Origin: GWE2-51-13 sp942492825
GTDB lineage: Bacteria > Bacillota_I > Bacilli_A > Erysipelotrichales > Erysipelotrichaceae
Reading direction: 5' to 3'
Assembly (NCBI GenBank): GCA_942492825.1
Contig: OW818635.1
Coordinates: 186,001-250,000 of the forward strand
Length of the DNA: 64,000 nucleotides
The number at the start of each line of letters is the position of its first letter. Within the stretch, counting starts at the first letter, position 1. Shown in pieces: positions 16,384 to 24,833 of this stretch. The translations under genes and the position numbers were made by a program. The notes beneath the pieces are model-generated. The model did no database searches, had not been told where the DNA came from, and saw nothing but the letters and a program-made list of their open reading frames with translations.

Positions 16384-17463
16384 ATGGAAAAACATCAAGC
16401 GACGACACAGTTGACATCCATACCCAAAACACCCATCGTGATGGCGATTTTCGCCGCGCTTTTGTATGGGATCAGTGCGCCGTTCTCCAAACTTTTATTG
16501 AAGGAGATCCCACCGGCCTTGATGGCTTCTCTGTTATATCTGGGGGCGGGCGGAGGAATGTTGATCTTGTCCATCCTCACAAAGCGATTTGTTCCGATGC
16601 GTAAAGAAGCAAAGCTTACACGTAAAGAACTTCCGTATACCCTGGCGATGATCGTGCTGGATATCTTGGCACCGATCTTTCTGATGATCGGGTTGACGAT
16701 GACAAGTTCCGAAAACGCATCGTTACTGAATAATTTCGAAATCGTCGCCACCGCGTTGATCGCATCTTTAGCGTTTAAGGAAGCCATCGGTAAACGCATG
16801 TGGGTCGCGATCTTCTTGATTACGTTCTCAAGTATCGTACTGACCGTCCAAAGCATCGAAGGTTTCACTTTTTCTATCGGTTCGGTTTTCGTGTTGGCAG
16901 CCTGTATCTGTTGGGGTTTGGAAAATAACTGTACGCGCATGTTGTCAATGAAAGATCCGCTGCAGATCGTCGTGCTTAAGGGCTTTGGGGCAGGGGCGGG
17001 TAGTCTGCTTGTCGCATTCGCACTTAGGCAGTCGACCAATGCTATCATTTATGTTTTGTTTGCGCTATTGTTGGGTTTTGTGGCTTATGGATTAAGCATC
17101 TTCTTCTATGTGGTCGCGCAACGCGACTTAGGAGCTGGACGTACCAGTGCTTACTATGCGGCGGCTCCGTTTATCGGAGTGTTGATTTCGTGGGTTGTTT
17201 TTCACGAAGCGATCACAACCAACTTTATCATTGCTCTTATCGTCATGGTGCTGGGGACGTGGTTTGCGGTTACCGAGAAGCATGGACATCTTCATCGACA
17301 TTTGGCGGAAGTCCATGAGCACAAACATCGCCATGATGACGGACATCATGATCATCATCACGATGAAACGATTCTCGGCGAACATAGTCATCCGCATGTT
17401 CACCAACCCCTCCAACATCGCCATGCCCATACACCCGATATCCATCATCGTCATACGCACTAA
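16384..17463 (+). CDS. DMT/EamA-family transporter with His-rich tail
   Basis: This 359-residue protein has ten predicted membrane segments in two EamA repeats (about residues 18-150 and 165-298), the fold of drug/metabolite exporters. The cytoplasmic tail of 60 residues (300-359) carries 24 histidines with interspersed Asp and Glu, which could bind Zn, Ni, Co or Cu. The tail suggests a metal-linked transport or sensing role, though EamA proteins usually move organic metabolites. GGGGAGCGC gives a good ribosome binding site. It is a single-gene unit, divergent from the cyclase-like gene. Confidence 0.88.
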   Translation: MEKHQATTQLTSIPKTPIVMAIFAALLYGISAPFSKLLLKEIPPALMASLLYLGAGGGMLILSILTKRFVPMRKEAKLTRKELPYTLAMIVLDILAPIFLMIGLTMTSSENASLLNNFEIVATALIASLAFKEAIGKRMWVAIFLITFSSIVLTVQSIEGFTFSIGSVFVLAACICWGLENNCTRMLSMKDPLQIVVLKGFGAGAGSLLVAFALRQSTNAIIYVLFALLLGFVAYGLSIFFYVVAQRDLGAGRTSAYYAAAPFIGVLISWVVFHEAITTNFIIALIVMVLGTWFAVTEKHGHLHRHLAEVHEHKHRHDDGHHDHHHDETILGEHSHPHVHQPLQHRHAHTPDIHHRHTH

Positions 17464-17526
17464 TGACCGTTCGCCTATGACGATTTCTTTTGAGTAAATG
17501 CATTAATATTCAAGAGTGTATAAATA

Positions 17527-17556
17527 TTGACATGAATAAAGTTAAAGTTTAAACTT
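17527..17556 (+). promoter_or_regulatory. Promoter with palindrome before the DUF2089 gene
   Basis: TTGACA (17527-17532) and TAAACT (17550-17555) are 17 bases apart. A perfect 12-base palindrome AAGTTTAAACTT (17545-17556) covers the -10 box and could be an operator, possibly for the DUF2089 protein itself. Confidence 0.55.
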
Positions 17557-17580
17557 AATAATATTAAAGGAGTGAACACT

Positions 17581-17895
17581 ATGCCCATCACGATCTTACC
17601 TGAATGGATGAGCGGATTGGAGGACGAAGACGTGTCCTTTCTACGCCGATTCGTATTAACTTCCGGATCGCTGAAAGATTTGGCGAGCTATTACGGAGTG
17701 ACCTATCCGACCGTACGGCTACGCTTAGACCGGTTGATCCAAAAGATCCAAATCAGCGAAGAGACGGTCAACGAACCCTACATCGCCCTCATCAAACGAT
17801 TGGCGGTGAATGAGAAGTTGGATTTGGATACCGCAAAGCTTTTAGTTTCGGAATACAAAAAAACAAAAAAAGGAGAAAATGATCATGACCGTTAA
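17581..17895 (+). CDS. DUF2089-family helix-turn-helix protein
   Basis: This 104-residue protein begins with a WMSGLEDEDVSFLRRFVLTSGSLKDLASYYGVTYPTVRLRLDRL-like region typical of DUF2089; the helix-turn-helix lies at about residues 32-55. A charged C-terminal helix follows (about 65-95). It is probably a DNA-binding regulator of the next gene. AAAGGAG precedes ATG 17581 by nine bases; the nearer GTG at 17572 abuts the site and is too close. Its end overlaps the membrane-protein gene by 11 bases, so the two are translationally coupled. Confidence 0.8.
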   Translation: MPITILPEWMSGLEDEDVSFLRRFVLTSGSLKDLASYYGVTYPTVRLRLDRLIQKIQISEETVNEPYIALIKRLAVNEKLDLDTAKLLVSEYKKTKKGENDHDR

Positions 17896-18235
17896 TCTAG
17901 GATGGATCTTCATGAATTTGTTTTGGATCGTGGCTATCTTATTATTGCCACTCATTTTACTTTGTTTACTTCAGTATTATTTGGCGAAACAGAAAAATGC
18001 TTCATATAGTTTGATTCTTCCCGGAATCAGTTTTGCGGTTTCACTGATCGCATTTCTCGGATATCTCTTTTTCGCGATTTCCACCAACGTTTTCGCGACC
18101 CTTTTGACCTCCGTCGTCATCTTTGGCGTCTATAACATCCCGACGTTGATTTTCATGTCGATCCGCAAATCCGTTCGCGCAAAATTGCGCAGGAACGAGG
18201 ATTTGGAACGGATGTCGATTCAAGACATCGAATAG
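17885..18235 (+). CDS. Small three-segment membrane protein
   Basis: This 116-residue protein has three membrane segments (about residues 8-30, 42-66 and 70-92) and a basic C-terminal tail (SVRAKLRRNEDLERMS). No family is certain. It is coupled to the DUF2089 regulator, an arrangement common in Bacillota, where the regulator is thought to control a membrane-stress type operon. ATG 17885 is nine bases after AGGAG, whereas ATG 17879 would be only three bases away, so the former is preferred. Confidence 0.65.
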   Translation: MTVNLGWIFMNLFWIVAILLLPLILLCLLQYYLAKQKNASYSLILPGISFAVSLIAFLGYLFFAISTNVFATLLTSVVIFGVYNIPTLIFMSIRKSVRAKLRRNEDLERMSIQDIE

Positions 18236-18269
18236 TTCGCAATAGCGTGTGTTACTCTGATTTCGAAGT

Positions 18270-18304
18270 GGATATTCATCAACCGATGGATATCCGTTTT
18301 TTTT
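18270..18304 (+). terminator. Terminator of the DUF2089 operon
   Basis: GGATATTCATC-type arm (18270-18280) pairs with GATGGATATCC (18285-18295) with one G-U pair and loop AACC, and is followed by eight T. Confidence 0.88.
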
Positions 18305-18367
18305 ATCGGAACACAAATTGTTGGCTAAACTTGTCACGTATATTGACATCGTTCTCTCATTGAATTA

Positions 18368-18386
18368 ATATATCTATAAGATATAT
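18368..18386. promoter_or_regulatory. Putative PadR operator
   Basis: ATATATCT-ATA-AGATATAT is a perfect 8-bp inverted repeat that ends just before the GGAGAA ribosome binding site of the PadR gene. Position and symmetry fit autoregulation by a PadR dimer. Confidence 0.6.
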
Positions 18387-18398
18387 AGGAGAAATGAA

Positions 18399-18953
18399 AT
18401 GGCCAAGAAAACCCCGTATGTGATTCTTGGATTGTTGAGCGAAGAACCATTGGATGGTTATGACATTAAAAAGCGGATCGACATTCGATTTCGCTTCTTC
18501 TGGAATGAATCCTATGGTCAAATCTATCCCGAATTGCGGAATATGGTTAAACTCGGATGGATCACGTCCGAAACCATTGAAGGGAAAAAGGGGAAGACCG
18601 TGTATGCGATTACCGATCAAGGAAGAAACGAACTGAAAACTTGGCTTCATTTGCCGGTCGAGACAGAGAGTTTACGATTGGAGATACTCTTGAAAATGTA
18701 CTTCGCTGCGCTTGGGAATCCAACGACGATGCGTGATCATGTGGAAACCTTTCTGGCGGCTCACCAAAAAGATTTGATGATTCTGAACATGTTTAAGAAG
18801 GAGTTGGAAACAATTGACGATCCATATCAAAACCATCAATACATCCTTTCCGTTATCGACTTTGGGATCAAAACCAACGAAGCATATCTAAATTGGAGTC
18901 AGGAAGCGTTGCATATGCTGCAAGCCAAGGAGAACCGTGATGAAACGAAGTAA
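18399..18953 (+). CDS. PadR-family transcriptional regulator
   Basis: This 184-residue regulator has an N-terminal winged helix (residues 5-85), with the PadR signatures YVILGLLSEEPLDGYDIKK, SYGQIYPELRNM and YAITDQGRNEL. The C-terminal Vir-like helical domain (about 95-180) provides dimerisation. It overlaps the ferredoxin-type membrane gene by 14 bases, so it probably controls that gene and itself through the palindrome at 18368. The ligand is unknown. Confidence 0.92.
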   Translation: MAKKTPYVILGLLSEEPLDGYDIKKRIDIRFRFFWNESYGQIYPELRNMVKLGWITSETIEGKKGKTVYAITDQGRNELKTWLHLPVETESLRLEILLKMYFAALGNPTTMRDHVETFLAAHQKDLMILNMFKKELETIDDPYQNHQYILSVIDFGIKTNEAYLNWSQEALHMLQAKENRDETK

Positions 18954-19662
18954 GTTACGCATATTGAGTGCATGGATTGCCTTTCTGTTCTTTCCGATCA
19001 CCCTGAACTTCTTTTCACCCTATGTCAGTATCGATGGGGCTATGAACGGAATCATCGCAGGCAGTGTGATCGTGTTTGGGTTGATGGCAATGACCGCTTT
19101 GTTTTTCAGAAGAGCTTGGTGTTCGTATCTATGTCCGCTTTCCGCGGTATTTGAAGCGAGTGAGAAAATCAATGATCGTAATGTCAATCGAAAACGACTT
19201 TCTAAAATACGCTATGTAGTTTTCGCGGTATGGTTTGCGATTTTGGTCGTCAGCTTCATTTTCGCCGGTGGTATCAAATCGATCCAGCCGCTTTATCTAA
19301 CGGAAACCGGGATATCCGTAGATCTTCCCATCAAGTTTGTGACATATTACATGGTCGTGTTTGCGTTCTTTGGAATTACCGCTTTCGTCGGCAAACGCGG
19401 TGCCTGCCATTCGATCTGTTGGATGTCGCCGTTTCTGACGTTCGGTTCTTGGTTGGGCAACAAACTTCATTTCAAACAATATCAAGTGGTCACCCAAGCC
19501 GACCAATGCATCGCATGTTCACGGTGCGATAAAGAATGTCCGATGAGCATCGATGTGATGCATCAAGTGAAACAAGGAAAAATTGGTTCATTGGATTGCA
19601 TCAACTGCGGTCGTTGTGTCGATGTTTGTCCGAAAAAGGTTTTGGAATTAAAGTTCAAGTAA
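18940..19662 (+). CDS. NapH/MauN-type 4Fe-4S membrane protein
   Basis: This 240-residue integral membrane iron-sulfur protein has about five hydrophobic segments (residues 10-27, 34-54, 88-108, 128-150 and weaker). Membrane-face cysteine motifs are CSYLCP (near 62) and CHSICW (near 155), typical of NapH-like proteins. Two C-terminal ferredoxin motifs follow: CIACSRCDKECP and CINCGRCVDVCP, giving two 4Fe-4S clusters. It likely passes electrons between quinones and a partner oxidoreductase, but no partner is in this operon. ATG 18940 is seven bases after AAGGAG, better than GTG 18937. Confidence 0.85.
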   Translation: MKRSKLRILSAWIAFLFFPITLNFFSPYVSIDGAMNGIIAGSVIVFGLMAMTALFFRRAWCSYLCPLSAVFEASEKINDRNVNRKRLSKIRYVVFAVWFAILVVSFIFAGGIKSIQPLYLTETGISVDLPIKFVTYYMVVFAFFGITAFVGKRGACHSICWMSPFLTFGSWLGNKLHFKQYQVVTQADQCIACSRCDKECPMSIDVMHQVKQGKIGSLDCINCGRCVDVCPKKVLELKFK

Positions 19663-19669
19663 TCGAAAA

Positions 19670-19693
19670 AAAGGATGGGTCAGCCCATCCTTT
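19670..19693. terminator. Bidirectional terminator between convergent genes
   Basis: AAAGGATGGG (19670-19679), loop TCAG and CCCATCCTTT (19684-19693) form a 10-bp stem. The minus strand continues with a run of seven T, making it strongest for dbpA. Confidence 0.88.
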
Positions 19694-19696
19694 GGT

Positions 19697-21148
19697 TTAC
19701 TCTTTGACGACTTTCGTAACTTTACGAATCTTGCCTTTGATCGGTGTGTTCTGTAATAAGTTGAACACTTGATTCCCTTTGAAGTTGAGAATCTCAACTT
19801 CGCTCTTTAGTTCCCCGATTGCGATGACGCCGATGTCATTGGCATCGATGCCCGGAAGAGCGCATAGTGCGCCGACCACGTCGACCGGACGGATTTTGGA
19901 TTGTTTCCCGCCGTTGATCTGTAGTTTCAGAATTTCACGGTCGAACGCCGCCCCTTTTTGCTTCTTGGGCGTCGGGATTTCGTTCTTCGTCTTAGTGAAC
20001 ATCGGACGGGCTGCCAAAACGGCATCGGCCGTCGGACGGAGGTATGGCGTCAGTTCTTTTTGAATAAAGGTTTCGATACGATGCATGTATTTGCCTTGGT
20101 TGGTTGTCACAAACGTGATCGCTTTACCACTCTTGTCGAAGCGACCGGTACGACCGATCCGATGGACATAAGCTTCGCCTTCCAACGGACAATCGTAATT
20201 GAAGATCAGACCGACATTGTCGATATCCAATCCACGTGCCGCCACATCGGTGGCGACCAGATAACGGAAGACCCCATGCTTGAAGTCGTTAATGATCTGC
20301 GTACGGTCTTTCTGTTCGAGTCCGCCGTGAAGTTTCCGCACGGGATAATTCAAACTGAGAAGTTCTTTCGTGATCTCGTCGACCGTCGCCTTTTGATTGG
20401 CGAATAGAATACAACTTTCGGGATTTTCGACCGTCAAAACTTCTTTCAATGATTTTAGTTTCGCGGTGGCGATGACGTCGTATTTGTATTGAAGGATCCG
20501 GTCGGAAACACGGTTGTCTTCTTCGATGACCACGATTTGCGGATCGACACAGTAATTCTCAATCAGACTTTGAATCTGATAGGGGATGGTTGCGGACAAT
20601 AACACGGTTTGGCGATCGCGACGTAAGGTCTTGAGGATCTCATCCATTTGCGGGATGAACCCCAAATCCAACATTTCATCGGCTTCGTCGATGACTAAAT
20701 ATTTCAGCTCGCTTAAATCAAGTGTGTTTTTACTCAGATGGTCCATCACGCGTCCCGGCGTACCGACAACGATGTGTGTTTTCTGTTTTAACTCTCGTTC
20801 CTGTTGGGCGAAAGGGGTTTGTCCGATCAAGACGGAAACTTTGATCCGTTTAAATCTACCGATGTGAAAAACATCCTGTTTTACTTGCAAAGCAAGTTCG
20901 CGGGTCGGAGTCAAGATCAGGGCTTGCGGTTTGTTTTCATTCCAATCCAACGCATTACAGATAGGAATGGCGAAAGCGGCGGTCTTCCCGCTTCCGGTCT
21001 GCGATTGTACGACGACATCGCGCTGGTTTAACATCGCTTCGATCAACATCGACTGGACGTTGGTGGGTTGTTTATAATCAAGCAGGGAGATCGCTTTAAG
21101 GATCTCTTCCTGTAAGCCGAAACGGCTAAAGTTTGTTTCTGGGTTCAT
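19697..21148 (-). CDS. dbpA: DEAD-box RNA helicase DbpA
   Basis: This 483-residue ATP-dependent RNA helicase carries QTGSGKT (motif I), PTRELALQ (Ia), TPGR (Ib), VIDEADEML (II), LLSATI (III), VATDVAARGLDI (V) and HRIGRTGR (VI). The last 75 residues (KIRPVDVVGALCALPGI to the end) are the DbpA RNA-binding domain that recognises hairpin 92 of 23S rRNA, so it acts in 50S assembly. ATG 21148 is chosen over an upstream extension to 21202 because an extended -10 (TGG-TATAAT) lies between them. Confidence 0.95.
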   Translation of the reverse strand: MNPETNFSRFGLQEEILKAISLLDYKQPTNVQSMLIEAMLNQRDVVVQSQTGSGKTAAFAIPICNALDWNENKPQALILTPTRELALQVKQDVFHIGRFKRIKVSVLIGQTPFAQQERELKQKTHIVVGTPGRVMDHLSKNTLDLSELKYLVIDEADEMLDLGFIPQMDEILKTLRRDRQTVLLSATIPYQIQSLIENYCVDPQIVVIEEDNRVSDRILQYKYDVIATAKLKSLKEVLTVENPESCILFANQKATVDEITKELLSLNYPVRKLHGGLEQKDRTQIINDFKHGVFRYLVATDVAARGLDIDNVGLIFNYDCPLEGEAYVHRIGRTGRFDKSGKAITFVTTNQGKYMHRIETFIQKELTPYLRPTADAVLAARPMFTKTKNEIPTPKKQKGAAFDREILKLQINGGKQSKIRPVDVVGALCALPGIDANDIGVIAIGELKSEVEILNFKGNQVFNLLQNTPIKGKIRKVTKVVKE

Positions 21149-21301
21149 GGTGTACTGTCCTAACGGCTCTGAAAGCCATTGTATTATACCATAATCTGTC
21201 AATTCTTAAATATTTGTGAATTGTTTGCTAAATAGACTGTAACTTCTTGTAAACTAAAAAAGGAAAGATTAAACTAAACATTGTATGGACACGGAGGAAA
21301 T

Positions 21302-22207
21302 ATGATACTGGAAATCAAAGGCATCAATAAGAGTTTCGGTGACAAACAGGTCTTGCATGATGTGTCGTTTACCGTGACGTCGGGCAAAGCAATGGGCTTT
21401 CTCGGACGCAACGGCGCCGGAAAAACGACCACCTTGAGGGCGCTGATGGATGTGTTTCGGGCGGATAGCGGAGAGTTTTTAGTCGATGGCATCCCGTTTC
21501 AACCCAACGACTATAAAGTCGGGTATCTGCCGGAAGAACGTGGACTGTATGGAAAAGAAAAGATTTTGACGCAACTGATCTACTTCGCGCGCTTACGCGG
21601 CGCGACCCCGACGCAGGCGAAAACCAGCGCCGAATATTGGATCGAACGTTTCGGATTGAGCGAGTCGAAAAACAAGAAGCTGGAAACATTGTCCAAAGGA
21701 AACCAGCAGAAGATCCAAATCGCCCAAGCGTTACTCAATGATCCGGATATTATCATTTTGGATGAACCCTTTAGCGGACTGGACCCGGTCAACTCCCAAG
21801 TTCTGGAAGATGTGATCATCGAGTCGATCCAAAAAGGGAAGTTGGTCATTTTCTCAAGTCATCAGATGAATTACGTCGAAACATTCTGCGATGAGATCGC
21901 TCTGATCGATCAAGGCCGAATCGTATTAAGCGGCAACTTGAAAGAAATCAAACGCGACTTGGGGCAACAACGATTACGGATTTCCCATTCGGATCTGAAA
22001 CATCTCGAATCCGCGATCCAATCGATCGCAGATATCAATATCGAGCCGGATACCGATGGATTGATCATACAACTTAAGAATGGGTTAACTTCGGAACGTT
22101 TCTTACGCGCTTGTTTGGATTTGGGTGTCGTACCCGAAACCTTCGGACCCTATGAACCTAGTCTGCACGAGATCTTCGTCAAGACAGTCGGAGGCGAACA
22201 TGCATAA
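21302..22207 (+). CDS. ABC-2 transporter ATP-binding protein (NatA-like)
   Basis: This 301-residue ATPase has Walker A GRNGAGKTT, the signature LSKGNQQKIQ, Walker B IIILDEPFSGLDP and the switch His in FSSHQ. A C-terminal DUF4162-like domain (about 220-301) is typical of NatA/EcsA-type exporters. It works with the permease encoded by the next, overlapping gene to export sodium, drugs or peptides; the substrate is unknown. GGAGGAAAT precedes ATG 21302, so a seven-codon upstream extension is not used. Confidence 0.93.
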   Translation: MILEIKGINKSFGDKQVLHDVSFTVTSGKAMGFLGRNGAGKTTTLRALMDVFRADSGEFLVDGIPFQPNDYKVGYLPEERGLYGKEKILTQLIYFARLRGATPTQAKTSAEYWIERFGLSESKNKKLETLSKGNQQKIQIAQALLNDPDIIILDEPFSGLDPVNSQVLEDVIIESIQKGKLVIFSSHQMNYVETFCDEIALIDQGRIVLSGNLKEIKRDLGQQRLRISHSDLKHLESAIQSIADINIEPDTDGLIIQLKNGLTSERFLRACLDLGVVPETFGPYEPSLHEIFVKTVGGEHA

Positions 22208-23429
22208 CACAGGAAAAGTACTGTTTTTTGAATTACAAACGATCTTGATGAAGAAGTCGGTACGCGTGACGACCTTGATTTTGGCGGTCGTGATGTTTAT
22301 CGGAACTTCGATCCCTTCGATACTGACCTTGTTTAACGACGAACCGTCCGAACCCGGAAATACAATCGTGGATCTCGGAAATGCGGGCATCGTACTGTCG
22401 ACCGATAGTTATGCCCAAGATGAGTTGAAGTTCTATGTTGGCGATAAGGTCGAGTTCTTTACGGATGAAACATCGCTCAGAGAAGCTGTTATGGAAGGTG
22501 ATCGCAGTATCGGATTTGTGATCACGTCCGATACGACGTTCACTTCGATCTTGAAAAACAAGGATCTTTACAGTTTCAGCAGTCAGATTTTAAAAGGCTT
22601 GTTGGTGTCGATCCAAACCGATCGTAATCTAATATTGGCTGGCATTGACCCGTTAAAAGTCAAAGAAGCGTCCAACGTTCAGGTGACGATCAACGAAGTG
22701 GTCTTAGGCAAAGATGCGAATAACAGTTTCCTCATCAGTTACATCTTGATGTTGGCGGTCTATATGTTGGTTATCCTGTACGGATCCTTCGTGTCGACGT
22801 CGGTCGCCCGTGAGAAAGATAGCCGTACGATGGAAATCTTGATCACTTCGACCAAACCGGATGCGCTGATCATCGGGAAAGTCTTCGCCAACGGTATTGC
22901 TGGATTGATTCAGTTTTCGTTCTTGTTGGCTGTCGCCCTGATCGGATTCTTCCTCAACCAAGCCAACTATCCGGCCGAAGTATCGCAGATGTTGTTTGGT
23001 TCCTTATCTTGGGATGCGGCGTTTGTCTTCTTCGTCTTCACTTCACTGGGATACCTACTCTACCTCTTCCTATATGCTTCCCTTGGATCCTTGGTTTCCA
23101 AGGTCGAAGATGTCGGATCTTCCGTCTCGATCATCACGATGTTGTTTATGGTCGCTTACATGATCGCGACGATTGGCATGAATATGCCGGATAGTCTGAT
23201 GATCAAAATCGCATCTTATGTTCCGTTTACCGCGATCTTGTCGATGCCGATCCGCTACTTCATGACCGCCGTTCCTGTCTTCGAATTATTGATTTCACTT
23301 GGTTTGATGGCGCTCACCACTTGGTTGTTGGCGGTGATGTCGATCCGGATCTATCGACTCGGTTCGTTGTCGTATGGGAACCGGATGAGTTTTGTGAAAG
23401 CCGTGAAAGCAATCGTTTCCAAGCAGTAA
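22200..23429 (+). CDS. ABC-2 transporter permease (NatB-like)
   Basis: This 409-residue permease has an N-terminal membrane segment (about 20-42), a large extracytoplasmic domain (about 45-175) and then six membrane segments in the C-terminal half. The REKDSRTMEILITS motif is typical of the ABC2_membrane_3/NatB family. It overlaps the ATPase gene by eight bases. Together they form a two-gene exporter ending at a strong terminator. No linked regulator suggests constitutive expression. Confidence 0.9.
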   Translation: MHNTGKVLFFELQTILMKKSVRVTTLILAVVMFIGTSIPSILTLFNDEPSEPGNTIVDLGNAGIVLSTDSYAQDELKFYVGDKVEFFTDETSLREAVMEGDRSIGFVITSDTTFTSILKNKDLYSFSSQILKGLLVSIQTDRNLILAGIDPLKVKEASNVQVTINEVVLGKDANNSFLISYILMLAVYMLVILYGSFVSTSVAREKDSRTMEILITSTKPDALIIGKVFANGIAGLIQFSFLLAVALIGFFLNQANYPAEVSQMLFGSLSWDAAFVFFVFTSLGYLLYLFLYASLGSLVSKVEDVGSSVSIITMLFMVAYMIATIGMNMPDSLMIKIASYVPFTAILSMPIRYFMTAVPVFELLISLGLMALTTWLLAVMSIRIYRLGSLSYGNRMSFVKAVKAIVSKQ

Positions 23430-23432
23430 TCC

Positions 23433-23454
23433 AACCGACGCAAGTCGGTTTTTT
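23433..23454 (+). terminator. Terminator of the ABC operon
   Basis: AACCGAC (23433-23439), loop GCAA and GTCGGTT (23444-23450) are followed by further T. Confidence 0.85.
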
Positions 23455-23581
23455 AGTGATCTGAAGCGAATATCTTCATTCTCGATCAAAACGGGCAGAT
23501 GAATTGAAGTCCCGCTTCTTTATTGTTACCTTTAAGGACAGAGGGATCCAACTTAAGAAAAACGATGGATCGGGGAGAACT

Positions 23582-24778
23582 ATGACAAAAAGCACCATTA
23601 TCGAAGCGTTGGAAGAAGTTACCAAGGGAAGACTCTTGGTCATCATGGATGAAGAGAGCGATGACGCAAAAGCACATCTCTATTTAGCTGCGGAAAAAAT
23701 CACGCCGGAGCTGCTTGAAATCTTCAACACCGTGGGACACTTTACCTTACACGCCAGTTTGGAGGCGTCACGAATGATCGACCTTGGGTTTAAGGCGAGC
23801 TATGAAGACAATCGATATCAAGTCGTCAATACCGTATCGATTTCCGCCAACGAAGTCGCGCTTGATTTTACCGACGCGGCGAAAATCGTTACGATCGAAA
23901 AGCTACTTGACCTACATACGACGATTTCCGATTTTACCCAACCGGGACATCTGTTTATCACACAGTCTTCATTCGGCGGGGTGTTGAAACGCGCCGGACA
24001 TATCGAAGCATCGATCGACTTGGCGCGTTTAGCCGGTCTTAAACCGATCGGATTGGTGAGCGAAATCGCCGATCCGAAAGGTAAACTGCTCATCGGGAAA
24101 GATCTCGACGCGTTCTGCGAAATCTACGGCATCAAGAAAATCATGATGGAAGACTTGATCGCGTTCCGCCGTAAGAGCGAATCGATGGTCAAACGTGCCA
24201 GTTCCGCGAAAATGCCGACCCGTTATGGGGAGTTTACGATCATCGGATATGAGAACACCTTGACGAAAGAACATCACGTGGCGTTAACGATGGGCGATGT
24301 TTCCGACGGCGAACCGGTATTGATTCGTGTACATAGCGAATGTCTGACCGGAGACGCGTTTGGTTCTTTGCGGTGCGATTGCGGACAACAGTTCGATGCG
24401 GCGATGAAGAAGATCGCCAAGGAAGGTCGCGGCGTGTTGGTCTATATGCGTCAAGAAGGTCGCGGTATCGGTCTAATCAACAAAATCCGAGCTTACAACC
24501 TCCAAGACCAAGGATTGGATACGGTCGAAGCCAACCTCGCTTTGGGCTTTAGCGCCGACCTTCGAGACTATGGGATCGGAGCACAGATCCTGAATGATTT
24601 AAACATCACCAAGTTACGTCTTATGACCAACAATCCGCGGAAACTCGTCGGTTTGTCAGGCTATGGGATCGAAATCACCGAACGGGTGCCGATCCAGTTG
24701 AACCATAACGAAAAGAATGAACATTATCTTAAGACCAAACAGGATAAGTTAAGTCATTTATTGAAGTTCGAAGAATAA
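23582..24778 (+). CDS. ribBA: RibBA: intact GTP cyclohydrolase II with a degenerate RibB half
   Basis: This 398-residue protein has the RibB-RibA fusion layout. The C-terminal RibA domain (about 205-398) is intact: zinc cysteines in ECLTGDAFGSLRCDCG (near 253, 264, 266) and RQEGRGIGLINKIRAY. It opens GTP to the riboflavin precursor. The N-terminal RibB domain (1-200) keeps the fold, including PGHLFI and GGVLKRAGHIEASIDLARLAGL. However, the catalytic loop normally reading DDE-x-REN-EGD is replaced by DEESDDAKAHL, the TGISA-x-DR segment reads VSISANEVA, and the Thr of GHTE is Ile. DHBP synthase activity is therefore doubtful. ATG 23582 follows GGGGAGA. No FMN riboswitch is seen and no other rib genes are linked. 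Confidence 0.9.
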   Translation: MTKSTIIEALEEVTKGRLLVIMDEESDDAKAHLYLAAEKITPELLEIFNTVGHFTLHASLEASRMIDLGFKASYEDNRYQVVNTVSISANEVALDFTDAAKIVTIEKLLDLHTTISDFTQPGHLFITQSSFGGVLKRAGHIEASIDLARLAGLKPIGLVSEIADPKGKLLIGKDLDAFCEIYGIKKIMMEDLIAFRRKSESMVKRASSAKMPTRYGEFTIIGYENTLTKEHHVALTMGDVSDGEPVLIRVHSECLTGDAFGSLRCDCGQQFDAAMKKIAKEGRGVLVYMRQEGRGIGLINKIRAYNLQDQGLDTVEANLALGFSADLRDYGIGAQILNDLNITKLRLMTNNPRKLVGLSGYGIEITERVPIQLNHNEKNEHYLKTKQDKLSHLLKFEE

Positions 24779-24800
24779 AAAATGCGGAAACGCATTTTTT
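24777..24800. terminator. Terminator between ribBA and yaaA
   Basis: AATGCG (24781-24786), loop GAAA and CGCATT (24791-24796) form a stem flanked by A and T runs, so it can stop transcription in both directions. Confidence 0.82.
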
Positions 24801-24833
24801 ATTTAGATTGGATTTATTCTATTTCCTCAACTC

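Noticed and set aside
17128..17503. Met-rich and His/Asp-rich frames opposite or beside the DMT tail
   Set aside because: They are antisense or shifted readings of the CAT/CAC-rich histidine tail, not genes.
23455..23581. Possible FMN riboswitch before ribBA
   Set aside because: The conserved aptamer segments are absent and the gap is too short.
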